A program made the position numbers and the translations under genes. Under the pieces are notes generated by a model. That model saw only the letters and a list, made by a program, of their open reading frames with translations, was not told where the DNA came from and ran no database searches. DNA of 14,611 bases from the NCBI GenBank assembly GCA_030145005.1, contig JAQYWJ010000034.1, positions 1-14,611 of the forward strand. Direction: 5' to 3'. Positions 6,659 to 13,860 of the stretch are shown one piece after another (position 1 is the stretch's first letter; each line of letters begins with the position of its first letter). This DNA is from Desulfobacter sp. GTDB taxonomy: Bacteria > Desulfobacterota > Desulfobacteria > Desulfobacterales > Desulfobacteraceae.

Positions 6659-7816
6659 ATGCTTGAGATAGCTATTCAAGGAAGTAAAAAATATTGGTTG
6701 TGGATTGTCCTTTTGCTCGCTGTCATGGGCGCAGGCGCCATTGCTTACGCTGATCAGTTCCTGAACGGTCTGCAGATCACGGGCATGAGCCGGGACGTCT
6801 CCTGGGGCTTTTATATCGCCAATTTCACCTTTCTTGTGGGTGTTGCCGCAGGTGGTGTTATGGTGGTTATCCCTTATTACCTGCATGATTATGAACGGTT
6901 CCACAGAATTACGATTTTAGGTGAATTCCTGGCGGTTGCCTGCCTGGTCATGTGCCTGCTGTTCATTGTTGTGGACTTAGGCCAACCCATCCGTATGCTG
7001 AATGTGCTCTTGTACCCCACCCCCCACTCCATGCTTTTTTGGGACATGATTGTTCTCAACGGGTATCTGTTTTTGAACATTGTTGTGGGCTGGAAGGTGC
7101 TTGAAGCTGAAAGAAACCAGATAGAACCGGTGTGGTGGACAAAACCCCTTGTGTATCTCTCCATCCCCTTTGCCATCGGCATCCATACAGTAACCGCCTA
7201 TCTATACTGCGGTCTGCCTGGTCGCGGGTTCTGGCTGACGGCCATCCTGGCCCCCAGATTCCTGGCATCTGCATTTGCTGCAGGTCCTGCGTTTCTGATC
7301 ATCCTTTGTTACATTATCAGAAAATTCACCAAATTTGATCCAGGCTGGGAAGCCATGCAGACCTTGTCAAAAATTGTCTGCTACGCCATCATTGCCAACC
7401 TGTTCTTCTTTGCTTGTGAAGTTTTCGTGGTTTACTACTCCGGCATCCCCGGTCATCTGTCCCATATGCAGTACCTGCTGTTCGGTCTGCACGGCCACAA
7501 CATGATGGTGCCCTGGATGTGGAGCGCCCTGATCCTTATGGGTTTAGGCGCCATTTTCCTGCTGATTCCCAAACTGAGAAACAATCGCGCCCTGTTGCCT
7601 GTTACCTGCGCCATGATATTTTTCGGTGCCTGGATCGACAAGGCTCTTGGCATGATCGCCGGTGGTTTTGTTCCTTCTCCGCTGCATCACGTGAATGAAT
7701 ATGCCCCCACACTCCAGGAAGGGATTATTGCTCTGGGTGTATACGGCGCAGGCCTTTTTGTACTGACCATCCTGTACAAACTTGCCACTACAGTTAAAGA
7801 AGAGGTTCGCGGATAG
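6659..7816 (+). CDS. dsrP: DsrP, NrfD-like integral membrane subunit
   Basis: DsrP is the second membrane subunit of DsrMKJOP, a polytopic NrfD/PsrC-type protein expected to interact with menaquinone on the periplasmic side and to pass electrons to or from DsrO. The 385 residues contain about ten hydrophobic helices, starting with WLWIVLLLAVMGAGAIAYA and ending near residue 380 with a short basic tail. Family-typical features include the early WGFYIANFTFLVGVAAGG segment, FWDMIVLNGYL and the APRFLASAFAAGPAFL helix. No heme-binding motif is expected or seen. It starts 11 bases after dsrO behind GAGAGGCGACT and is the last gene before a strong terminator. Short distances through the operon imply one transcript. 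Confidence 0.95.
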   Translation: MLEIAIQGSKKYWLWIVLLLAVMGAGAIAYADQFLNGLQITGMSRDVSWGFYIANFTFLVGVAAGGVMVVIPYYLHDYERFHRITILGEFLAVACLVMCLLFIVVDLGQPIRMLNVLLYPTPHSMLFWDMIVLNGYLFLNIVVGWKVLEAERNQIEPVWWTKPLVYLSIPFAIGIHTVTAYLYCGLPGRGFWLTAILAPRFLASAFAAGPAFLIILCYIIRKFTKFDPGWEAMQTLSKIVCYAIIANLFFFACEVFVVYYSGIPGHLSHMQYLLFGLHGHNMMVPWMWSALILMGLGAIFLLIPKLRNNRALLPVTCAMIFFGAWIDKALGMIAGGFVPSPLHHVNEYAPTLQEGIIALGVYGAGLFVLTILYKLATTVKEEVRG

Positions 7817-7857
7817 TTTAGAAACGTTTATCTGCGATATTTAGCTGATATTATTAA

Positions 7858-7893
7858 GGGGGGCTTTTTCATAAAAGTCCCCCTTTTTGTTTT
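7858..7893 (+). terminator. Intrinsic terminator of the dsr operon
   Basis: An 11-bp stem pairs GGGGGGCTTTT (7858-7868) with AAAAGTCCCCC (7873-7883), with one G-T wobble and a 4-base loop TCAT. TTTTTGTTTT follows at once. It lies 41 bases after the dsrP stop. Classical rho-independent form. Confidence 0.92.
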
Positions 7894-7895
7894 AC

Positions 7896-7948
7896 CATGA
7901 AGAGCATGAAGAATAGATACCCAAAAATAAACCTTCATGTCCTTCATG
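7896..7948. repeat. CATGAAG-type inverted repeat
   Basis: The left arm CATGAAGAGCATGAAG (7896-7911) is nearly the reverse complement of the right arm CTTCATGTCCTTCATG (7933-7948); 14 of 16 pairs match, one of the other two is a wobble, and the spacer is 21 bases. Each arm is itself a tandem of two CATGAAG units. It sits directly between the dsr terminator and the next gene. Repeats built on CATGAAG/CTTCATG units occur between genes in various bacteria, to my recollection. Whether it is a dispersed repeat here needs the whole genome. Confidence 0.6.
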
Positions 7949-7955
7949 CGCTTGT

Positions 7956-9605
7956 ATGGTTTTAATTTTGAACTATATTAACTTTATGACATTGATTCCG
8001 GAATCCTTTGTGGAAGACCTGAAAAACAGAATTCTTGCAGCCCTTTTTTCAAAAAATACAGATCAGCTTAAAATTCTAATTGGTTATGCCACGGACACGG
8101 CAAAAAATCCGGAGATCGGCGAAACTAATGAAAAGTATTTACGCCAGGCGCTGACCGCCCTTATCCGGCACAAACATCTGCTTGATAAGGCAACTGGCCT
8201 AAAACAACAGACAAAGCATCTTAAAAATTTACTTGCAGACAAAGTCCGTCTGGCTGAACCCGGCCACATGGAATATGATGCGTGGAAAAAATGCCTGGAC
8301 CTTGCCCCCTGGCAGCATCCTTATATATTCAGTGAGGCCATTACCTTTCAGATGACTTCGGGATGCTCCAATTTCTGCCGGCGGTGCAATGAGTGGGCTT
8401 TGCCAAAAGTCCGGGGTCATTTCAGCTTCGCTGCGGTGAATACATTTATTGATACATTTCTGGCACATGGGAACAGGGACTTAGCCCTCTACGGCGGATC
8501 AGATCCCCTGGACTGGTGTGACTTTCCCCATGACATCACCCATGTGTTGAACCGTCTTGGAAAGACCTGCCAATTCAGTCTGCTGACTAAAATACCAAGG
8601 GGGAAAGGCGACCTTGCAAAAGCCCTGATAAAGGCCGGCATCCCCATGTCTGTCAGCCTGACCGACCGCAACCGGGACAGAATTCTCTGTCTTGAAAAGC
8701 AGATGGGACAATCCTTTACCAAACAACATGCCACTGCCGATCTTCTGATCCCGGCCGGTCTGGATGAAGATTTTTCCACGGTCAAGCCCTCCATTACAGA
8801 CAGCTACGGCACTGAAATTTCCCTGGACGGATGTTTCGCCGTCATCCCGGCATTTACCAGTGCATTGCACCCCTTTGGCCATAAAAAAATCAGGATCACG
8901 GCCCAAAGCACTTTTATCCCCAGAAAAAAAATCGGCCGCCCTGCCCTTTTAGTGGATTATTTCAAACCCCTTGAAGTGCTCACAGAACAAGGTCCATCCA
9001 TTTTACCTGGGCTTTTGGATGTTCAGGTGGAAAATATCCTTTGTGATAACGGCCGGGATGAACTGACCCCGCCGGGCATGAGAAGCATCAGGGAATATTT
9101 TGATGTCTTTTCGGACAGGGCCCGGCTCAAAAGAAAAAGCCTGACTCCTGCGGTGGTCAAACGAATAAAAAACAAATATCTGCACGCCACCGGTTTCCGT
9201 GATCTTTCTTCCGACAAGCAGACAGCCATGAAAAACGAAATCCTTGACCATGTCCGGTTTACAAGAAAAGATATCGTTGCACGGGCAAGGACCTGCAGTA
9301 TATCTTTTTTCCTTGCCGCCATTCATGCCTATATTCAGGATCAGCCCATAAAATGCCGGATTATCCGGCATCTGACCCTGCAAGAGTATATGCAGCTTAG
9401 GGAAAGGTTCCGAAACCTTGACCCAGCCCCCATTGCAGAAAGGCTTGAAAACCCGGACACCGATCCATGGCTCCTGTTCAGGTATTATGCCTTAACCCTG
9501 GTTCATAATGGACCGACAAAGCAGGTAGAGGCGTTTATCCAGGCCTGCCCCGCAACATTTCATCCGGAAAAGGACCGGTTTATTCCGGCAGATTTAGGCC
9601 CATGA
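7956..9605 (+). CDS. Radical-SAM-like protein of unrecognised function
   Basis: A 549-residue soluble protein with no signal or membrane segment. Residues 1-120 look helical and charged. Around residue 130 a radical-SAM-type core appears: FQMTSGCSNFCRRC gives Cys137, 141 and 144 in the canonical CX3CX2C spacing that binds a [4Fe-4S] cluster and S-adenosylmethionine. Residues 177-188 (LALYGGSDPLDW) occupy the place of the usual GGEP-like motif, with Ser where Glu is common. Segments such as FSLLTKIPRGKGD and AGIPMSVSLTDRNRDR fit later strands of the barrel. The residue before the third Cys is Arg rather than the usual aromatic. The final 150 residues look helical and lack cysteine clusters. 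The ATG at 7956 and one at 7986 both lack a clear ribosome site, so the start is uncertain. It lies after the dsr terminator, so it is not in that operon. Substrate unknown. Confidence 0.75.
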   Translation: MVLILNYINFMTLIPESFVEDLKNRILAALFSKNTDQLKILIGYATDTAKNPEIGETNEKYLRQALTALIRHKHLLDKATGLKQQTKHLKNLLADKVRLAEPGHMEYDAWKKCLDLAPWQHPYIFSEAITFQMTSGCSNFCRRCNEWALPKVRGHFSFAAVNTFIDTFLAHGNRDLALYGGSDPLDWCDFPHDITHVLNRLGKTCQFSLLTKIPRGKGDLAKALIKAGIPMSVSLTDRNRDRILCLEKQMGQSFTKQHATADLLIPAGLDEDFSTVKPSITDSYGTEISLDGCFAVIPAFTSALHPFGHKKIRITAQSTFIPRKKIGRPALLVDYFKPLEVLTEQGPSILPGLLDVQVENILCDNGRDELTPPGMRSIREYFDVFSDRARLKRKSLTPAVVKRIKNKYLHATGFRDLSSDKQTAMKNEILDHVRFTRKDIVARARTCSISFFLAAIHAYIQDQPIKCRIIRHLTLQEYMQLRERFRNLDPAPIAERLENPDTDPWLLFRYYALTLVHNGPTKQVEAFIQACPATFHPEKDRFIPADLGP

Positions 9606-9811
9606 TCAAAATAAAAACACCCATCTGCTTATTTTTTAAGCTGCCTTCTTCGTTACGCCAAATGAAAAAACCGATTCTCTGCAAATATTGCAGGGTATGA
9701 TGCCGTTGCTGTTCACAGGGAGGCTACCCGGCTCCTGGAGCTGAATCCGGATAAAATCCCGAATCTTTTTCAAGCCTGAAAACCTTGATCCGTGTTCCTA
9801 CGGTTTTGTGG

Positions 9812-9839
9812 TCAGAGGAAGTCGATAAACTTCCTCTGA
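9812..9839. other. Perfect 11-bp hairpin downstream of carB
   Basis: TCAGAGGAAGT (9812-9822) and ACTTCCTCTGA (9829-9839) form a perfect stem around a 6-base loop CGATAA. Neither strand has a T-run after it, so it is not a classical terminator. It might be a 3'-end stabilising stem or a bidirectional, rho-assisted stop site between convergent genes. Confidence 0.5.
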
Positions 9840-9851
9840 TTCAATGAGGTG

Positions 9852-9880
9852 GAAGGCCGTTCACAACGGAGACGGCCTTC
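9852..9880 (-). terminator. Possible terminator hairpin of carB
   Basis: Perfect 9-bp arms GAAGGCCGT (9852-9860) and ACGGCCTTC (9872-9880) lie 14 bases beyond the carB stop. An alternative stem, CCGTT with AACGG (9857-9869), is also possible. The minus-strand sequence after the stem is not T-rich, which weakens an intrinsic-terminator call. Confidence 0.45.
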
Positions 9881-9893
9881 TGCCTTCAGGGGA

Positions 9894-12800
9894 TCAACCT
9901 TTCAGGTCAGCATGGTATTCCTGCAGGGATTTCACCTTGCTGGTTTCGTTTCTACGCGCTGCAATGCCTTTCGCGGCTGCCACCGCAGCCGGCGTGGTGG
10001 TAATGTTCAAAATATTGTATTGAATGGCAGACTTGCGGATATAGGAGCTGTCGTTCTGGCTCTGCCGGCCGCTGGGGGTGTTGATGACCAGGTGAATATT
10101 TCCGTTTTTGATCTCATCGATGAGATTGGGCCGGTCATCCCCCAGTTTATTTACCAGGTTGCAGTCGATGCCCTGTTCCACCAGAAACGCGTAAGTACCT
10201 TGGGTGGCAACGATGGTGAAGCCCAGGTTTTTGAACAGTCGCACCGCCTCAAGAGCTGCTTGTTTGTCACGGTCTGCGATGGTGAACAACACGCTGCCGT
10301 CAAGGGGAAGGGGAAGCTGGATCGCCTGCTGGGATTTGAAAAACGCGTGCCCGAAACTGTCGGCCATGCCCAGAACCTCTCCAGTGGAGCGCATCTCCGG
10401 TCCGAGCACGGGATCCACTTCGGGAAACATGTTGAACGGAAAAACCGCCTCTTTGACGCCGAAATGGGGAATGCTTTGATGTCTCAGCTCCAGCTTTTCG
10501 ATGGTTTGGCCAAGCATCAGTTGGGTGGCCAGGCGGGCCATGGAAATATTGCACACCTTGGACACCAGGGGTACGGTTCGAGAAGCCCGGGGGTTGGCCT
10601 CGATGATGTAAACCGTATCGTTGTAGATGGCGTACTGGATGTTCATCAGTCCGACCACGTTGAGTTCCGAGGCAATGGCTTTGGTGTAGTCCGTTATGGT
10701 TTCAACGTGTCTGGGGGAAATGCTCACCGGCGGAATCACACAGGCGGAATCCCCGGAATGGATACCGGCAAGTTCGATATGTTCCATCACACTGGGCACA
10801 AACACCTCCTTACCGTCGGAGATGGCATCTGCTTCCGCCTCGATGGCGTTGTCCAGGAACTTATCGATGAGAATGGGGCGCTCGGGTGTGACATCCACGG
10901 CTGCCGCCATGTAATGCTTGAGCATCTCATCGTCGTGGATGACCTCCATGGCACGTCCGCCCAGAACATAGGAGGGCCGAACCATCAGGGGATAGCCGAT
11001 GGTATCGGCAATATTCAGGGCCTCTTCAACATTGACGGCCATTCCGGCTTTGGGCTGGGGAATGCTCAGTTTGCGCATAATTTTGCGAAAACGGTCCCGA
11101 TCTTCGGCCAGATCTATGGTCTCCGGCGTGGTTCCAAGGATTTTTACACCGGCCCGGGCCAGCTCATCGGCGATATTCAGTGGGGTCTGTCCCCCGAACT
11201 GAACGATCACCCCTTCGGGTTGCTCCTTTTCATAGATGCTCAGCACATCTTCCACGGTCAGGGGTTCAAAATAGAGCTTGTCCGATGTGTCGTAATCCGT
11301 AGAAACCGTCTCCGGGTTGCAGTTGACCATGATGGACTCATAACCGGCATCACGTATGGCGAAGGCGGCCTGAACACAGCAGTAATCAAACTCAATTCCC
11401 TGGCCGATACGGTTGGGACCGCCACCCAGCACCATGATTTTTTTGCGGTTGCTCACCGCTACCTGATCCGGGGCGTTGTAGGTGGAGTAATAATAGGCGG
11501 CATTGTCAACGCCGCTTACCGGTACCGGTTCCCATGCCTCTGCAAGTCCAAGGGAAAGCCGTTTTTCCCGAATTTCGGCTTCGGGCAGATCAAGCAGCCG
11601 GGCCAGGTATTTATCGGCAAAACCGTCCTTTTTGGCCTGGATCAACAGGGCATCCGGCAGGACCCGACCCCGGTATGAAATGATCTCTTCCTCCAGATCC
11701 ACCAGCTCCTTCATCTGCTCGATCCACCAGGCCTTGATATGGGTCTTGTCGATAAGGGTCTGGATATCAACACCCTTTCGCAGGGCTTCGTACATGATAA
11801 ACTGACGTTCGCTGCTGGGCCGGTTCAGCATGTCCATGAGCTCTTCCAGGGATTTTTCGTTGAAATCCTTGGCAAATCCCAGCCCGGATCGATCGATTTC
11901 AAGACTTCGGATCGCTTTCTGGAGGGCTTCCTTGTAGGTTTTGCCGATGGACATCACCTCCCCCACGGCCCGCATCTGGGTGCCGAGAACATCTTCCACC
12001 CCTTCAAATTTCTCAAAGGCCCAGCGGGGGAATTTGACCACCACATAATCGCCGGAAGGCGTGTACTTGTCCAGGGTCTTGTCCCGCCAGTAGGGAATTT
12101 CGTCCAGGGTCAGGCCGCCGGCCAGAAGAGAAGAGACAAGAGCGATGGGAAAACCCGTGGCCTTGGAGGCCAGGGCAGAGGAACGGGATGTGCGCGGATT
12201 GATCTCGATCACCACCACCCGGCCGGTTTTGGGATCATGGGCCATCTGAACATTGGTGCCGCCGATCACTTCAATGGCTTCCACAATATCATAGGCATAC
12301 TTTTGCAGTTTTTGCTGGAGGGCCTCATCAATGGTGAGCATGGGGGCGGTACAGAAACTGTCGCCCGTGTGAACCCCCATGGGATCCACATTCTCGATAA
12401 AGCAGACGGTGATCATCTGGTTTTTGGCATCCCGAACAACTTCCAGTTCCAGTTCTTCCCAGCCCAGCACCGACTCTTCCACCAGGATCTGGTTGACCAT
12501 GCTGGCCGCAAGGCCACGGGCCGCAATGGTTTGAAGCTCCTCACGGTTATAGACCAGCCCCCCGCCGGTGCCCCCCATGGTGTAAGCCGGCCGGATCACC
12601 ACCGGATACCCCAGCTCCTCGGCAATATCTTCGGCGTCTTCAACCGTATTGACCGTCTGGCTCCTGGGCATCTCAATGCCCAGCTGCTCCATGGTCTGTT
12701 TGAAGGCGGTACGGTCTTCCCCCCGCTTGATGGCGTCCATATCCACTCCGATAACCTTGACCCCGTATTGTTCGAGGACACCGGCCTCGTGAAGTTCAGA

Positions 12801-13097
12801 AGAGAGGTTCAATGCCGACTGACCGCCCAGGTTGGGCAGCAGGGCGTCGGGCCTTTCCTTGTCGATGATCCGGGTCAATGTCTTGAGATTCAGCGGTTCA
12901 ATATAGGTGATGTCTGCGGTACCGGGATCGGTCATGATGGTGGCCGGATTGGAGTTGACCAATACGATTTCATAGCCAAGACCGCGCAACGCTTTGCAGG
13001 CCTGGGTACCGGAATAATCAAATTCACACGCCTGGCCGATGATGATGGGCCCGGATCCAATAATGAGTATTTTGCTGATATCATTTCGCTTGGGCAT
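9894..13097 (-). CDS. carB: Carbamoyl-phosphate synthase large subunit
   Basis: CarB makes carbamoyl phosphate from bicarbonate, ammonia (delivered by CarA from glutamine) and two ATP, for pyrimidine and arginine synthesis. The 1067 residues match the usual length (about 1070). The protein shows the expected internal duplication. The first ATP-grasp half opens with KILIIGSGPIIIGQACEFDY, and the second, near residue 555, with KKIMVLGGGPNRIGQGIEFD. Each is followed by the paired NSNPATIMTDPG or NCNPETVSTDYD motif. Further ATP-grasp elements include PAYTMGGTGGG, VIEINPRTSRSSALASKATG and IIEANPRASRTVPLVSKV. The last 130 residues form the MGS-like allosteric domain (FTIVATQGTYAFL, NTPSGR). The start ATG follows AAGGAAG with a 4-base gap. 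No carA is next to it, so carA either lies elsewhere or beyond the window. Reading frame is intact. Confidence 0.97.
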   Translation of the reverse strand: MPKRNDISKILIIGSGPIIIGQACEFDYSGTQACKALRGLGYEIVLVNSNPATIMTDPGTADITYIEPLNLKTLTRIIDKERPDALLPNLGGQSALNLSSELHEAGVLEQYGVKVIGVDMDAIKRGEDRTAFKQTMEQLGIEMPRSQTVNTVEDAEDIAEELGYPVVIRPAYTMGGTGGGLVYNREELQTIAARGLAASMVNQILVEESVLGWEELELEVVRDAKNQMITVCFIENVDPMGVHTGDSFCTAPMLTIDEALQQKLQKYAYDIVEAIEVIGGTNVQMAHDPKTGRVVVIEINPRTSRSSALASKATGFPIALVSSLLAGGLTLDEIPYWRDKTLDKYTPSGDYVVVKFPRWAFEKFEGVEDVLGTQMRAVGEVMSIGKTYKEALQKAIRSLEIDRSGLGFAKDFNEKSLEELMDMLNRPSSERQFIMYEALRKGVDIQTLIDKTHIKAWWIEQMKELVDLEEEIISYRGRVLPDALLIQAKKDGFADKYLARLLDLPEAEIREKRLSLGLAEAWEPVPVSGVDNAAYYYSTYNAPDQVAVSNRKKIMVLGGGPNRIGQGIEFDYCCVQAAFAIRDAGYESIMVNCNPETVSTDYDTSDKLYFEPLTVEDVLSIYEKEQPEGVIVQFGGQTPLNIADELARAGVKILGTTPETIDLAEDRDRFRKIMRKLSIPQPKAGMAVNVEEALNIADTIGYPLMVRPSYVLGGRAMEVIHDDEMLKHYMAAAVDVTPERPILIDKFLDNAIEAEADAISDGKEVFVPSVMEHIELAGIHSGDSACVIPPVSISPRHVETITDYTKAIASELNVVGLMNIQYAIYNDTVYIIEANPRASRTVPLVSKVCNISMARLATQLMLGQTIEKLELRHQSIPHFGVKEAVFPFNMFPEVDPVLGPEMRSTGEVLGMADSFGHAFFKSQQAIQLPLPLDGSVLFTIADRDKQAALEAVRLFKNLGFTIVATQGTYAFLVEQGIDCNLVNKLGDDRPNLIDEIKNGNIHLVINTPSGRQSQNDSSYIRKSAIQYNILNITTTPAAVAAAKGIAARRNETSKVKSLQEYHADLKG

Positions 13098-13173
13098 AAG
13101 TCTTCCTTGGTTTATAAGTCGGTTATATGTTTTTGAACTTTTGAAGCTGTCACCATAGCATTGTCACGCCCAC

Positions 13174-13302
13174 CCAAAGGTTTATAATTGGGGTATGGTC
13201 ACAATTTGGGCCACCTATGAATAAATGGCCTGTAATTCAGAAAAGATTTGTCCAGTTTCCGGCCAAGGTTATAATCAAGCCCCAAAAATTTAAGCCACCT
13301 AT
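13174..13302. repeat. Imperfect direct repeat pair of about 45 bases
   Basis: Copy 1 (13174-13218) and copy 2 (13263-13302) share CCAAAGGTTTATAAT versus CCAAGGTTATAAT at their left ends, and AATTTGGGCCACCTAT versus AATTTAAGCCACCTAT at their right ends, with small gaps between. The start-to-start distance is 89 bases. Repeated subterminal blocks of this kind occur at the ends of some insertion sequences (for example IS21-like ends), but no transposase is present, so the origin is open. Confidence 0.5.
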
Positions 13303-13306
13303 AGCA

Positions 13307-13371
13307 CATCCACCCCCCGAAGAGGAATAGGGCCTTTCCGATAAATTTTTGCATTCAAGGGGTGGTGGATG
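13307..13371. repeat. Bulged inverted repeat with C/G runs
   Basis: CATCCACCCCCC (13307-13318) pairs with GGGGTGGTGGATG (13359-13371) with one bulged base, enclosing 40 bases. The stem would be stable in RNA on either strand. No T-run follows it. A perfect 10-base palindrome CCAATATTGG lies just downstream (13381-13390). Confidence 0.5.
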
Positions 13372-13441
13372 TTATAATGCCCAATATTGGAGACCATGCC
13401 AAAACAGGGGCTGAAAGTTACGAAGCCATGACCGATAGCAA

Positions 13442-13534
13442 CAGGGGGCTCATTTAACAATTCGGCAAAAACTGTTTGACTCAAATCGAGCCCCCCTGAT
13501 ATACACACAACATTTTGTGTATATATCAGGGGGG
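13442..13534. repeat. Long near-perfect hairpin with a competing upstream arm
   Basis: The arms at 13491-13510 and 13515-13534 are 20 bases each and pair everywhere but one position, around a 4-base loop CATT. The outer part is a run of six C with six G, the inner part alternates A, T and C (ATATACACACAA). Upstream, CAGGGGGCTC (13442-13451) can pair with GAGCCCCCCTG (13488-13498), with one bulged C, overlapping the left arm. The two structures are mutually exclusive. No T-run follows on either strand. Confidence 0.7.
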
Positions 13535-13594
13535 TGGTAATATTCGGTACGTTAAACAAAAACCAAGTCCCTATCCCTGTATACAAGTAGTCCG

Positions 13595-13854
13595 CTACCC
13601 AAGCCTAAAGTGTTTGGGCTTGGGTAGGCAAGCCCCATGCTGACCAGCTTAAGTGCTTCGAGCACTACGTTAGATCGGAAATAGGTACTTGGGGCGCTTG
13701 CCGGCCCCGGGCTCTACGGTAAGTAGTTAAACAGGTCTAAGGGGTTAAGCCGGTGCTGCTTGCGTCAAACCCGGTCATAACTTTAGCGAGGCAAACTTTA
13801 CCCCGGAAACGGGTGTTCTCAGCTCTGGCATATGGCTGTTTAATATTATATGCC
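13595..13854 (+). ncRNA. HEARO-like RNA (IscB omega RNA) without an iscB gene
   Basis: This is proposed to be the structured RNA associated with IscB nucleases (HEARO, the omega RNA), which carries its guide at the 5' end. Seen directly: a 15-bp stem CTACCCAAGCCTAAA (13595-13609) with 13613-13627, containing one G-T wobble and a 3-base loop. A long-range helix pairs GCAAG and CCCCA (13628-13637) with TGGGG and CTTGC (13690-13701, 2-base bulge) and encloses a hairpin AGTGCT-TCG-AGCACT (13652-13666). The single-stranded segment TTAGATCGGAAATAGGT (13670-13686) follows that hairpin. A GNRA hairpin CCCG-GAAA-CGGG lies at 13802-13813. The RNA ends against ATG GCT GTT (13832-13840), matching the Met-Ala-Val start common in IscB. 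The family call rests on remembered motifs and this junction, not on a covariance search. A group I/II intron or another structured RNA is the alternative. Confidence 0.6.
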
Positions 13855-13860
13855 TTTTTA
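13827..13860 (+). terminator. Weak terminator-like hairpin at the end of the HEARO-like RNA
   Basis: GGCATAT (13827-13833) pairs perfectly with ATATGCC (13848-13854) across a 14-base loop, and TTTTTA follows at once. The stem is AT-rich and the loop long, so efficiency would be modest. The left arm includes the ATG of the presumed iscB stub, so the fold exists only because of the deletion junction. Confidence 0.35.

Larger units (their letters stand above)
9606..9893. other. Spacer between convergent radical-SAM gene and carB, with a possible coding relic
   Basis: No complete gene is seen. On the plus strand 9668-9779 is open for 37 codons and encodes YDAVAVHREATRLLELNPDK and a following IPNLFQA before a stop. 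This reads like the tail of a helical protein, but it has no start or ribosome site and I do not recognise it. Two hairpins near the carB end are listed separately. Confidence 0.35.
13098..13594. other. Gene-free, repeat-rich intergenic region upstream of carB
   Basis: About 500 bases contain no supportable gene. The first 60 bases, on the minus strand, must carry the carB promoter; a TATAAC hexamer and a GTGACA hexamer exist but are spaced 20 bases apart, too far for a confident call. Beyond that the region is dominated by imperfect repeats and hairpins, described separately. A 95-codon frame on the minus strand (13299-13586) runs through the hairpins and is considered accidental. Confidence 0.55.

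Noticed and set aside
9849..11678. 609-codon open frame on the plus strand
   Set aside because: It is antisense to carB, whose 1067-residue product matches the family throughout. The translation has no recognisable domain and no ribosome site, and the length is a codon-usage effect.
11739..13136. 465-codon open frame on the plus strand
   Set aside because: Also antisense to carB; its Gly/His/Asp-rich translation is typical of a shadow frame.
13299..13586. 95-codon open frame on the minus strand
   Set aside because: It runs through the long hairpin and the C/G-run repeat, has no ribosome site, and its translation resembles no family I know.
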